From UBA6115 sp050953005 (lineage in GTDB: Bacteria > Bacillota > Clostridia > Christensenellales > Aristaeellaceae), in contig JBMNLV010000004.1 of NCBI GenBank assembly GCA_050953005.1, forward strand, positions 186,001 to 250,000: 64,000 nucleotides of DNA. The letters are read 5' to 3'. The notes beneath the pieces were generated by a model. It saw nothing but the letters and a program-made list of their open reading frames with translations. It was not told the origin of the DNA and did no database searches. Positions 1-8,604 of this stretch are shown piece after piece (the stretch's first letter is position 1; each line of letters opens with the position of its first letter). Both the position numbers and the translations under genes were made by a program.

Positions 1-823
1 CATTAAGAAGACCTCTTCTGTATACATATGTGGAAATAACATCAGCAGTTGAGTATGTTGCGCCATTATATAACAATAATATTTTTTCAAAACCTACAGT
101 AATCAACCGTCCGACCGTTAAAAGGAATTGAATAGAAATGACGGGCGCAATAGAAGGTAAACTTATTTTCCATAGCTGTTTCCATCGGCTTGCTCCATCA
201 ATTGAAGCCGCCTCATACAACTGCGGATCCACACCGGTTAAGGCTGCTAAATAAATAATTGATCCCCAACCGGAGAATTGCCATATTTCAGACATGATAT
301 AGATTGGTCTGAACCATTCCGGTTGAACCATAAATGCAATCGGAGTTCCATTCATTGACTTGATCAGGTTGTTAATAGGTCCATCCATTGCCATCAAGTT
401 AAAAATAAAGCCACACACAACCACGGTTGAAAGAAAATACGGCAAGTAAGTTACTGATTGGATAAACTTTTTAAGTCTTTTGGAGTTTAGATCATTAATC
501 ATCAACGCTAAAATTATCGGAACAGGAAAATAGAACACCAACATGAGCAAATTCAACAAAACAGTATTCCTTAGCAGATTCCAAAAATACGGATCATTTA
601 TAAATGCTTTAAAATAACGTAATCCAACCCACTCGCTTTTTGCCAATCCTAAGAAAGCGTTGTATTTCTTGAAGGCAATCACCAGCCAAAACATTGCAAA
701 ATACTTAAAAAGGATAAAATAGGCCATTGGCGCTGCCAACAACAAATAGAGATGACGACTTTCATAAAGCCGTTTAAGTACTCGGTTTGACTGTTTGTAT
801 GCTCTTTCTCTGCTTACACTCAC
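1..823 (-). CDS. LplB/UgpA-type sugar ABC transporter permease (partial, C-terminus outside window)
   Basis: Inner-membrane permease subunit of a carbohydrate ABC importer; reading the minus strand gives about 274 residues before the window edge. The start is GTG at 823, preceded by AAGGG and by an in-frame TAA two codons upstream, so the N-terminus is secure. A first hydrophobic helix lies at about residues 25-50 and others follow; the cytoplasmic EAA loop that docks on the ATPase is visible as YEAASIDGASRWKQLWKISLP. The family (LplB/YtcP partners) is normally about 300 residues, so little is missing. MFS and IclR genes lie upstream on the same strand. Its binding protein and partner permease must lie outside the window. 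The substrate is unknown. Confidence 0.88.
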   Translation of the reverse strand, partial: MSVSRERAYKQSNRVLKRLYESRHLYLLLAAPMAYFILFKYFAMFWLVIAFKKYNAFLGLAKSEWVGLRYFKAFINDPYFWNLLRNTVLLNLLMLVFYFPVPIILALMINDLNSKRLKKFIQSVTYLPYFLSTVVVCGFIFNLMAMDGPINNLIKSMNGTPIAFMVQPEWFRPIYIMSEIWQFSGWGSIIYLAALTGVDPQLYEAASIDGASRWKQLWKISLPSIAPVISIQFLLTVGRLITVGFEKILLLYNGATYSTADVISTYVYRRGLLN

Positions 824-853
824 GGTTTAACCCACCCTTCTAATAAAGAATGC

Positions 854-2071
854 TCATGCTCTTTCAATTCTGTCAGAGATTCCATGTAAAATCATAATAC
901 CAACAAACCCGATCACTATAAAAGCAACCCATGGAGCATAATGATATCCAGGACTATAAGAAATTTGGTAAAGTTTTCCGAAAAGGGAGGCGAAAACGAG
1001 CGTTCCCAAAGTGTTAAACATACCGATAACACCATAATAAGCTGAAACAGAGTTCTTATTCGCATATTTCGACAACAATGAATCACGGGTCGGCGTATGA
1101 AGCATGCTTCCTACGCTGAATAAAAGAGAGCCGAGCAAGATAAACATTGTATTAAAGCTGATGCCAATTACCAAAAAACCAAGAATAAAGAACACATCTG
1201 CAAGCATTAAAATTGTAACTTTTTTTATCCTTTGATTCAAGGCTTTAAGCAAATGGATTTGAAATAAAACCATTATGATTGCTGATATAGAAGACAATAC
1301 GCCAATGTATGGAAAGGATGGATTTATCTGATCAATTCGTACAGCAACAGCTATTCCGGTTTGATTGCTGATTTGCATAATCATCATCGAAGCAAAAGCA
1401 AACAACATAAAAGTTTTATCTCTCATCATCAATCTAAAAGGAACAGTTGATGTATTGTTTTTCACAAAAGGATTCTGAGGTTTAATAAACAAAACAAAAA
1501 TTGATCCCGCTAAAAAAATGAAAAAAGATGCTATGCCTACCCATTCAAAGCCCAGTCGTGCCAAAGCAGACCCGAGCAAAGGTCCCAGTACGGCGCCTAG
1601 GCTATTATAGCGTTCACGTCTGGCAAAAATAATCAAACGATTGTTTTCATTGCTGTGGCTTGTATACAAAGCATGCATTGACGGGAAAAACAAAGCACCT
1701 CCGATACCAGCTAAAACCCCAGCAACTATAAGCAAGCCAAGGTTGCTTGTTAATGCAAGTATCAGAAACCCTATTCCGCGAATCATGCAACCCAAAGCAA
1801 CAATTACTTGAGGGTCGATGTTTTTTAATGAATAACTGCCTGGCAACATAAAAGCATCTTGAACAACAATTCGTATGTTTATTATGAGGGTCACTGCCAT
1901 AACAGCTATTTTTTTCCAGCTGATCAAATAATTAGCCAGTAACGGATAAAGAATAAAGAAAGCAAAACTCATCACGAAAGCTACTGTGTTTAGCATTCTG
2001 ATTGGATTGCTCCGATAGTTCATTTCCATACTGTTTTGCGCCTGTCCTTGTCCCTTAACTAAGTTACTCAT
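854..2071 (-). CDS. Major facilitator superfamily transporter
   Basis: Integral membrane carrier of 405 residues with about 12 hydrophobic helices, the usual MFS size. The loop after helix 4 carries an R-R-E-R-Y-N-S-L-G segment like those of sugar and drug MFS carriers, and glycine-rich helices (GVLAGIGGALFFPS) fit the N-terminal bundle. The first ~25 residues are polar and the ribosome binding site before the annotated ATG is weak; the ATG at residue 15 is an alternative start. It lies 30 bp upstream of the permease gene and downstream of the IclR gene, so it may be controlled by that regulator. Solute and direction of transport cannot be told. Confidence 0.8.
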   Translation of the reverse strand: MSNLVKGQGQAQNSMEMNYRSNPIRMLNTVAFVMSFAFFILYPLLANYLISWKKIAVMAVTLIINIRIVVQDAFMLPGSYSLKNIDPQVIVALGCMIRGIGFLILALTSNLGLLIVAGVLAGIGGALFFPSMHALYTSHSNENNRLIIFARRERYNSLGAVLGPLLGSALARLGFEWVGIASFFIFLAGSIFVLFIKPQNPFVKNNTSTVPFRLMMRDKTFMLFAFASMMIMQISNQTGIAVAVRIDQINPSFPYIGVLSSISAIIMVLFQIHLLKALNQRIKKVTILMLADVFFILGFLVIGISFNTMFILLGSLLFSVGSMLHTPTRDSLLSKYANKNSVSAYYGVIGMFNTLGTLVFASLFGKLYQISYSPGYHYAPWVAFIVIGFVGIMILHGISDRIERA

Positions 2072-2298
2072 CAGGTCAAATATGCAGTCAGTAGGTGAAA
2101 AGTTATACCGCTACTTTTCGTTCATTATTAATAAACTCTGTTGCTAATCCTAACTTATGATATCTCATCATTGTATTGTTGTCAATCATTTTGCCATTAT
2201 TGACATGCAAATCGTCAGGTAATTCTTTTATTCAGTTAAACGTGTTCTTTTTCTTATTTGAATTGCTTTTGGAAACGCAGGTTTTATTGATTGCAAAA

Positions 2299-3051
2299 TC
2301 ACAGTTTGTATTGGATTGGACTAAGCAAATCAATGATAGTTGCTGCGGCACTCTTCAGCATGTCATCTCTAAGTAACAAACTTGAAGCGCTAGCGCTCAC
2401 TGCGGCAATTACCCGTCGGTCATGTGAAAAAACGGGAACTCCAACACAAGTGATGCCATACTCATGCTCCATATTATCCACTGCCCATCCGCGCTTGTTT
2501 ATCTGCAGCAGGTGATCCCTTAATTCGTCAGGATTTGTGATGGTATTCTCAGTAAACTTCTCTAGCGGGCGGGATATATAATCATCAATAACATTCTCAG
2601 GGAAATTAGCAAGCATTGCCTTGCCAATCCCAGTACAGTACATAGGGGCATGCTCCCCCATGATGTTACGCCAGCCAGCGTAATTCTCAGGAAATGCGCA
2701 TGCAATATATAAGACTTCATCATGATATGGGATGCCAAGATAAACCATTAGATTGAGCTGATTGGCAATGCTTTTGATAAATGGAGTGAGTATCTTTTCA
2801 AGACCTATATGGTTGTTAATAATATAGCTATATTGCAACAACTTAACACTTAGAGAATACTTGCCTGTTTTCTTATCTTGTGTCAAATACCCTTTATGCA
2901 TAAAAGTATTCAGAATGTTGTGAACGGTGCTTTTATGAATCGACAAAGCTTGTGAAATTTCAGAAACGCCCAATTCTGCGCCATGATTTAGGAAACATTC
3001 CAGAACATCAATAGCTTTTGCAAGGGACTTAACCTTTGGTGTATGCTCCAT
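2299..3051 (-). CDS. IclR-family transcriptional regulator
   Basis: DNA-binding regulator of 250 residues. The N-terminal winged helix-turn-helix (about residues 5-65, with VSEISQALSIHKSTVHNILN as recognition region) is followed by an IclR effector domain containing the typical YCTGIGKAMLA segment and a C-terminal VSVSA-like strand (AVSASASS). I chose the ATG at 3051 because AGGAAG stands just upstream; the open frame extends 24 codons further without a ribosome binding site. It is divergent from fucI with a 184-bp intergenic region, so it probably controls fucI and/or the MFS and permease genes downstream of it. The effector is unknown; a sugar or sugar acid is usual for the family. Confidence 0.88.
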   Translation of the reverse strand: MEHTPKVKSLAKAIDVLECFLNHGAELGVSEISQALSIHKSTVHNILNTFMHKGYLTQDKKTGKYSLSVKLLQYSYIINNHIGLEKILTPFIKSIANQLNLMVYLGIPYHDEVLYIACAFPENYAGWRNIMGEHAPMYCTGIGKAMLANFPENVIDDYISRPLEKFTENTITNPDELRDHLLQINKRGWAVDNMEHEYGITCVGVPVFSHDRRVIAAVSASASSLLLRDDMLKSAAATIIDLLSPIQYKL

Positions 3052-3235
3052 CTGCTTCCTGCCGTCTTTGATGTCAGCGTCTAGCTGCAAAATGATGCTA
3101 ACACTTGAACGCAAACAAGTCAATTCAACAGATTTTTAAAAGCGGATACTTTTTGTCTTGTGACATATGAAAGCTTATGATAGGATTCAGTTGAGCAATA
3201 ATTACATCGGGCGGTTCAGCCCTGAAGGAGGAGCT

Positions 3236-5017
3236 ATGCAGTATCCCAAAATCGGCATTCGCCCCGTCATTGACGGCCGCTGGGGCGGTATCCGTGAAAG
3301 CCTTGAGCAATCCACCATGGACATGGCCAGGGCTGCGGCTGAATTGATTTCCACCCTGAAATATCCCGACGGAACCCCGGTTCAGTGCGTCATTTCCGAC
3401 ACCACTATCGGCGGCGGGGCCGAGGCCGGCATGTGTGAACGCAAGTTTAACCGGGAGAACGTGGTCGCTACCCTGACAGTGACCCGCTGCTGGTGTTACG
3501 GCATGGAAACCATGGATACCAACCCCCATACCATCAAGGCGGTCTGGGGTTTCAACGGCACCGAGCGCCCCGGCGCGGTCTACCTGGCCGCGGTCCTGGC
3601 CGCCCATGCGCAAAAGGGCTTGCCGGCCTTTGCCATTTACGGCCGGGACGTACAGGATCTGAATGACACCAGCATCCCGGAGGATGTCAGGGAGAAGCTG
3701 CTGCGCTTTGCCAGGGGCGCTGTTGCCGTGGGCTGGATGAGGGGCAAGGCCTATGTCAACTTTGGCGGCGTGTCCATGGGCATCGCCGGCGCCTACTGCG
3801 ATATGAATACCATGCAGCAATACTTCGGCATTCGTCCGGAGTGGATGGATATGACCGATGTGCTGCGCCGCATCCATCTGGGCATTTATGACCCGGAGGA
3901 ATATGAGAAGGCCCTTGGCTGGATCAGGGAGAACTGCCCCGAGGGTTTTGACGTGAACGCGGGCAAAAAGCTGCCTGAAGTGATTGCCAAAAGCAAAACC
4001 GTTCCGCCTGAGAAGGACTGGGAGTTTATCGCCAAGATGAGCCTGGTGCTGCGGGACGCGATGTTTGGCAATCCCAGGCTGGACGCGCTGGGCTGGCATG
4101 AGGAAGCGCTGGGGAAAAACGCTGTGGCCGGCGGTTTCCAGGGGCAGCGCGCCTGGACAGACTGGCTGCCCAACTGCGACTTTACCGAGGCGATCATGGC
4201 CTCCACCTTTGATTGGAACGGCCCGCGCGCGCCTGTGGCCTTTGCTACGGAGAACGATACCCTAAACGGCCTGTCCATGCTGCTGGGCACCCTGATCACC
4301 AATACCGCGCCCTGTTTCCATGATGTGCGCACCTACTGGAGCCCCGAGGCAGTGGAGCGTGTCAGCGGCTGGAAGCCCGAGGGGGATGCCGCGAACGGCT
4401 TTATCCACCTGATCAATTCCGGCGCGACAGCGCTTGACGGCACCGGCGCGGCCAGGAACGACAAAGGCGAGGGCTGCATGAAGCCATTCTGGGAGATGAC
4501 CGGTCGGGACATCAAGGCCTGCCTGGAAGCGACGGACTGGGAGCGCGCCAACTATGAATACTTCCGCGGGGGCGGATTCAGCAGCCATTTCAAAAACGAA
4601 GCTGAGATGCCTGTCACCCTTCTGCGGCTGAACATTGTTGAAGGCATCGGCCCGGTTTTACAGATTGCTGAGGGCAATACGGTGTGCCTGCCGGATGAGG
4701 TGCATGAGCTGATCATGAACCGTACCGACCGTACCTGGCCGTGCACCTGGTTTGCCCCGCGGCTGACGCGCGAAGGCCCCTTCAGGGATGTTTACTCCGT
4801 CATGGCCAACTGGGGCGCCAACCACGGCGTCACGGTCTATGGGCACGTGGGCGCTGATTTGATCACCCTGGCCGCCATGCTACGTATCCCGGTCAATATG
4901 CACAATGTGCCTGCCGACAAGGTCTACCGCCCGCATTGCTGGGCAGCCTATGGCACTCAGGATACTGAGGCAGCTGACCACCGCGCTTGCCGGACCTACG
5001 GGCCCTTGTACAAATAA
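3236..5017 (+). CDS. fucI: L-fucose isomerase
   Basis: Cytoplasmic Mn-dependent aldose-ketose isomerase converting L-fucose to L-fuculose (the family also takes D-arabinose). The 593-residue product matches E. coli FucI along its whole length: PKIGIRPVIDGRWGG at the start, VTRCWCYG and WGFNGTERPGAVYLAA in the first third, and a C-terminus ending YGPLYK. Metal-binding residues of the family are seen in ATENDTLNG (Glu), DVRTYWSPE (Asp) and GHVGADLIT (His). The ATG at 3236 follows GGAGGA; a longer open frame from 3167 lacks one. The gene is far GC-richer than its neighbours, suggesting separate ancestry. No fuculokinase or aldolase follows, so the remaining pathway must lie elsewhere. Confidence 0.95.
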   Translation: MQYPKIGIRPVIDGRWGGIRESLEQSTMDMARAAAELISTLKYPDGTPVQCVISDTTIGGGAEAGMCERKFNRENVVATLTVTRCWCYGMETMDTNPHTIKAVWGFNGTERPGAVYLAAVLAAHAQKGLPAFAIYGRDVQDLNDTSIPEDVREKLLRFARGAVAVGWMRGKAYVNFGGVSMGIAGAYCDMNTMQQYFGIRPEWMDMTDVLRRIHLGIYDPEEYEKALGWIRENCPEGFDVNAGKKLPEVIAKSKTVPPEKDWEFIAKMSLVLRDAMFGNPRLDALGWHEEALGKNAVAGGFQGQRAWTDWLPNCDFTEAIMASTFDWNGPRAPVAFATENDTLNGLSMLLGTLITNTAPCFHDVRTYWSPEAVERVSGWKPEGDAANGFIHLINSGATALDGTGAARNDKGEGCMKPFWEMTGRDIKACLEATDWERANYEYFRGGGFSSHFKNEAEMPVTLLRLNIVEGIGPVLQIAEGNTVCLPDEVHELIMNRTDRTWPCTWFAPRLTREGPFRDVYSVMANWGANHGVTVYGHVGADLITLAAMLRIPVNMHNVPADKVYRPHCWAAYGTQDTEAADHRACRTYGPLYK

Positions 5018-5125
5018 GCCTGTTTCTATGATTGCCTATATCTAGGGAAAGCATGCGCCGGGGAATTGTGTTGTCAGTAATCTCTGACCTATATTTAGGT
5101 TAGTAACCACTGGTCTTACATCTGT

Positions 5126-5307
5126 TTACTGCTGAACTTGTATGTGCGTGAGAATGTCGGTTATAATGTCGACAGACGCAAAAACACCGAACTGGTTAAG
5201 AAAGCATTCGTTACCGTCAAGGGTATCTTGTTGAACAGACATATTTTCTTGCTGACCAAGACAGTGGATTTGACAGCAAGCTGTTTGATGTACTGGCGGA
5301 TTCCTGA
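5126..5307 (+). pseudogene. Remnant of an IS3-family (IS150-like) transposase OrfB
   Basis: Short decayed fragment in the AT-rich gap between fucI and the GH172 gene. One frame reads LNLYVRENVGYNVDRR... and ...ELVKKAFVTVKG, matching the DLYNREIIGY...LV.KAFATVKG stretch of IS150-like integrases. After a frameshift near 5222 another frame reads YFLADQDSGFDSKLFDVL, matching the FHTDRGSEFDNKLIDEL block that carries the second catalytic Asp of the DDE triad. Both ends of the gene and any terminal repeats are missing. The rest of the gap (5018-5125 and 5308-5410) shows nothing recognisable. Confidence 0.65.
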
Positions 5308-5427
5308 TTGAACGTTTTTTAGATTGTGTTGAACAATTGTGCCTGGATATAGTTTATGGCAAGTACTGAGCACAGGAATCCAAGAGATTGATTTATAGCT
5401 GATGAAAACATTGGGGAGGGTGTTGAC

Positions 5428-6495
5428 ATGACCATTGAGAACCTTTCAAAATTGAAGAAAAGGGTTACCCGCTCTATCAGTCCCGAAAACTTTTCCGGAG
5501 AAAAAGGCAAGGGAGGCATGTGCGAGCTGGAGGATGGCAGTGCCCGTAAAGCGGCAAGAGACCTCGGGCGTGGCTGGAAAGTAAATCCCTACATTGTTAT
5601 ACAGCCGGGCGAAACCTTTACCATCGCCGACATCAAAGGTTCGGGCATCATCAACCATATTTGGCTCACGCCCACGGGGCGCTGGCGCAACACCATCCTG
5701 CGCGCGTACTGGGATGAGCAGGAAAACCCCTCAATAGAATGCCCGGTTGGTGATTTTTTCGCTATGGGATGGAATGAATATGCCCAGTTGAGTTCTCTGG
5801 CTGTGTGCGTCAACCCGGGTAGTGCTTTCAATTGCTACTGGCCTATGCCTTTCCGGAAGCAGGCAAGGCTTACACTGACCAATCTGGCAGAAGAACCAGT
5901 GACAATATATTATCAGATTGATTATTGCCATTGCGAGGTGGCAGAGGACGAAGCGTATTTTCATGCCCAGTTCCGCCGCACTAATCCACTTCCTTACAAA
6001 CAAGACTACATTATAGTTGATGGCATCCAAGGAAAAGGCAAATATGTGGGCACTTACATGGCCTGGGGTGTCAACAACCGAGGTTGGTGGGGTGAAGGCG
6101 AGATCAAGTTCTTCATGGACGGAGACAAGGATTTTCCTACCATCTGCGGCACTGGTACAGAAGACTACTTCTGTGGTTCATATAACTTTGAAGACCCTAA
6201 AACATGTGACCGCTACGCTCCCTTTACCACACCCTATGCCGGTCTTCACCAGGTAATCACCCCAGACATGCTGTACAGTTCCCAGTTCCGTTTTGGCATG
6301 TACCGCTGGCACATCGTTGATCCCATCTACTTTGAAAAGGATTTGAAAGTAACCATCCAAGCGCTGGGCTGGCGCGAGGGCGGTCGTTATCTGCCGCTAC
6401 AGGATGATCTGGCCTCGGTGGCTTACTGGTACCAGACCTTGCCGCACGCACCTTTCCCTGCCTTGCCGGACAAGGATTATCTGGAAGTCATCTAA
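5428..6495 (+). CDS. Glycoside hydrolase family 172 (DUF2961) protein
   Basis: Predicted glycosidase of 355 residues, close to the family length. GH172 enzymes include bacterial alpha-D-fructofuranosidases and alpha-D-arabinofuranosidases. The family signature GTGTEDYF is at residues 241-248, with the likely catalytic Glu245; upstream GEGE (Glu223/Glu225) is at the expected distance for the second carboxylate. There is no signal peptide, so it acts in the cytoplasm on imported sugar. ATG 5428 follows GGGAGG at 5411-5416. It follows fucI after a 410-bp gap holding a transposase remnant, so shared transcription is uncertain. Two terminators stand downstream. The exact substrate (fructo- or arabinofuranoside) cannot be decided. 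Confidence 0.85.
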   Translation: MTIENLSKLKKRVTRSISPENFSGEKGKGGMCELEDGSARKAARDLGRGWKVNPYIVIQPGETFTIADIKGSGIINHIWLTPTGRWRNTILRAYWDEQENPSIECPVGDFFAMGWNEYAQLSSLAVCVNPGSAFNCYWPMPFRKQARLTLTNLAEEPVTIYYQIDYCHCEVAEDEAYFHAQFRRTNPLPYKQDYIIVDGIQGKGKYVGTYMAWGVNNRGWWGEGEIKFFMDGDKDFPTICGTGTEDYFCGSYNFEDPKTCDRYAPFTTPYAGLHQVITPDMLYSSQFRFGMYRWHIVDPIYFEKDLKVTIQALGWREGGRYLPLQDDLASVAYWYQTLPHAPFPALPDKDYLEVI

Positions 6496-6503
6496 CTTAT
6501 CTG

Positions 6504-6540
6504 CCCGGGTTCACGAATCGTCATGAACCCGGCTTTTTCT
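6504..6540 (+). terminator. Rho-independent terminator after the GH172 gene
   Basis: Perfect 9-bp stem CCGGGTTCA/TGAACCCGG (6505-6513 with 6524-6532) followed by CTTTTTC, eight bases after the GH172 stop codon. Confidence 0.85.
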
Positions 6541-6605
6541 TGCCTTGAGTTGCATCCGGAAGCATGAAGAATCAGACTGGGGTTTTTAAATGAAGATACA
6601 GTATA

Positions 6606-6631
6606 AGAGGTTCGGATAAACCTCTGTTTTT
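6606..6631 (+). terminator. Second terminator-like hairpin
   Basis: Stem AGAGGTT/AACCTCT (6606-6612 with 6619-6625) followed by GTTTTT. It backs up the terminator 70 bp upstream. The rest of 6632-6997 holds only the tandem repeat listed below and no gene. Confidence 0.6.
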
Positions 6632-6824
6632 AGCTTTTCCTTGGTCTGCTATCTTTTAACATGAAGCGCCCTTTGCTGCGCGCGTAGAGATATTGTTTCG
6701 CATGCGGATCCCGGTTGACTTAACAAGGGACTGGAATGATTTTGGGGCCCCAGTTGGCTATGGACTGAGCAGATAAGTTTGAAAACGGTTATTGTTCAGT
6801 AGACACTACTTACTCCTTTAATGA

Positions 6825-6850
6825 TATTTCAGAATGCTATTTCAGAATGC
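6825..6850. repeat. Perfect tandem duplication of 13 bp
   Basis: TATTTCAGAATGC occurs twice back to back (6825-6837 and 6838-6850) in the gene-free stretch 6632-6997. It may be a replication-slippage scar; no role is evident. Confidence 0.8.
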
Positions 6851-6997
6851 AAGCAAGGCGATTTTACGACTATTCTATGACCGTTATATTCAGCAGTGAA
6901 ATTTGGTTTTGCGAACAAGCAGACATCTCCAAAATGTTTTGCACTTAGTCATGACAGAAGAATTTGATAATAGAAAAATGTGATACAGTAGTATCTC

Positions 6998-8584
6998 CTA
7001 ATAGTACTGTTCTCCAGTCCCCAGCACCATGGCATCATAACCCAGTTTGATTTTTTCATAATTTTTGTCCCGATCCAGCACCAGGCCGCGGCCAACACCA
7101 CTTACCACGGTGCCAACTCCGATTTTCTGAAGCTGCGAATCCAGGTCTTCCAGCAATTCAGGCGCGCTGCCCGGTTTGGTGCTGCGGCCATCGAAGATGA
7201 TATGCAAAAAGACCCGAGGCAGGTGGGGTGTCATCTTAAGTATTTCCAAAGCGTATTCAATGGAGCCGTGCGATGATCGATAGGTTAGAAAGGAAAGCAG
7301 ATGCAGACTGGCACCTTTATGCGCGGTTTGATTGATGGCTGTACGAAGGGTTTCATTCTCGCGGAAGGTGTTGTTTTTGATGGCTGCACCGAGTCTGCGG
7401 TCATCCTGATCCACTATCCGCCCCGCACCCAGGTTCAAATGGCCTGCCTCCGAATTGCCCGCCTTTCCATCTTCCAGCCCGACAAAACCATCCGATGCGT
7501 TAAGGGATGAGATTGGGCATTGACGCATCAGGCTATCCCAATACGGAGTATCCGCCAGATAAATCGCGTTGCTTTCATCCTGGGCGCCCAAGCCCCAGCC
7601 ATCCAGCACCACCAGCATTACTTTGCGGTTTCCGCCAAAATCATGGTTTATAGCAAGAGAAATTCCTGTCATTTCTGCAGGCTGAGGGATGCCCATGGCG
7701 TGGAGCACGGTAGGGGCAACATCGCATAGGCTGCCTTCGGGTAACAATTTGATTGTCTCTTTCTTTTCTGGGTCAAGCAACAGGAAAGGGACTTTGTTTC
7801 GCGTGTGCGCTACATCGGGCTTTCCTTCCTTTGAGGTTATCACTTCTATATTCCCATGGTCGGCGGTAATCATAACAAGATAAGCTTTTTCTTGCGCCTG
7901 CTTGATCAGGCGCTCAAGCTGCCGACTGACACACTCGGCAGCGGCTATCTTCGCCTTTTTACTCTGCGTGTGCCCGATAATGTCTCCGTTGGCAAAATTA
8001 ACTAGCACGAAATCATGTTTTCCCAGCTTTGGTATCAACTGATTCACTAATTCCGGCAGGCTCATTTCGGGTTTGTTCTCGTAAGAGATCCCCTTTGGCG
8101 AGGGAACCATCAGACCTTCCTCTCCGGGATAAGTCTGGTTTCTTCCGCCGTTGAAAAAATAGGTAACGTGCGCGTATTTTTCGGATTCCGCGCAGTGAAG
8201 CTGCGTCTTTTGGTGTCTGCTGAGCACCTCTGCCAACGGCATAATGACCTTTTCGGGACGGAAAGCAACGGGGATATCGGTGAATTTTTCATGATATTGC
8301 GTGAGGGTGACAAATTGCAAATCTTTGAGCCAGAGCCGTGGAACCGCATGAAAATGAGGGTCGGTGAACATTTCTGTCAAGCCGATTTCCCTCTCGCCAC
8401 GTCGACAACAAAAAATAACTGAATCTCCGTCCTGTATGAGTCCTAAAGGAAATCCATCACGTCCGATCCTTACCAACGGATACATGGTATAATCCGTCTG
8501 ACCTTTTTCATAAGCAGCGCGTACAGCTCTTGCCAGATTCCTTGCGCCATTGTCCGTATTCTGTTTCATCTGAAATCTTTTCAC
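6998..8584 (-). CDS. Circularly permuted cofactor-independent phosphoglycerate mutase-like enzyme
   Basis: Metal-dependent alkaline-phosphatase-superfamily enzyme of 528 residues with all parts of iPGM (GpmI) but in swapped order. Residues ~12-310 match the second half of normal GpmI, from the AARNLARAVRAAY-like region to the usual C-terminus QPAEMTGISL. Residues ~320-528 match the normal first half, from VMLVVLDGWG to YDAMVLGTGE. Seen residues: Lys136 (EKYAHVT), Asp201/His205 (GDIIGHT), Asp242/His243 (TADHGN), His260, Asp328, nucleophile Ser378 (GNSEAGH), His439, Arg499, Arg505, Arg62 and Arg65. The usual DGRD is DGRS (Ser468). Last gene of the transporter operon, 20 bp after the beta-CASP gene. 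Start is GTG 8584 or ATG 8569; AGGAGG spacing suits neither well. Activity and substrate are open. Confidence 0.88.
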   Translation of the reverse strand: MKRFQMKQNTDNGARNLARAVRAAYEKGQTDYTMYPLVRIGRDGFPLGLIQDGDSVIFCCRRGEREIGLTEMFTDPHFHAVPRLWLKDLQFVTLTQYHEKFTDIPVAFRPEKVIMPLAEVLSRHQKTQLHCAESEKYAHVTYFFNGGRNQTYPGEEGLMVPSPKGISYENKPEMSLPELVNQLIPKLGKHDFVLVNFANGDIIGHTQSKKAKIAAAECVSRQLERLIKQAQEKAYLVMITADHGNIEVITSKEGKPDVAHTRNKVPFLLLDPEKKETIKLLPEGSLCDVAPTVLHAMGIPQPAEMTGISLAINHDFGGNRKVMLVVLDGWGLGAQDESNAIYLADTPYWDSLMRQCPISSLNASDGFVGLEDGKAGNSEAGHLNLGAGRIVDQDDRRLGAAIKNNTFRENETLRTAINQTAHKGASLHLLSFLTYRSSHGSIEYALEILKMTPHLPRVFLHIIFDGRSTKPGSAPELLEDLDSQLQKIGVGTVVSGVGRGLVLDRDKNYEKIKLGYDAMVLGTGEQYY

Positions 8585-8604
8585 ATCCTCCTGTCGCTAT
8601 GAAA

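Noticed and set aside
6825..6850. Two adjacent repeats as the start of a CRISPR array
   Set aside because: The copies are only 13 bp, directly joined with no spacer, and there are only two; no cas genes are in the window.
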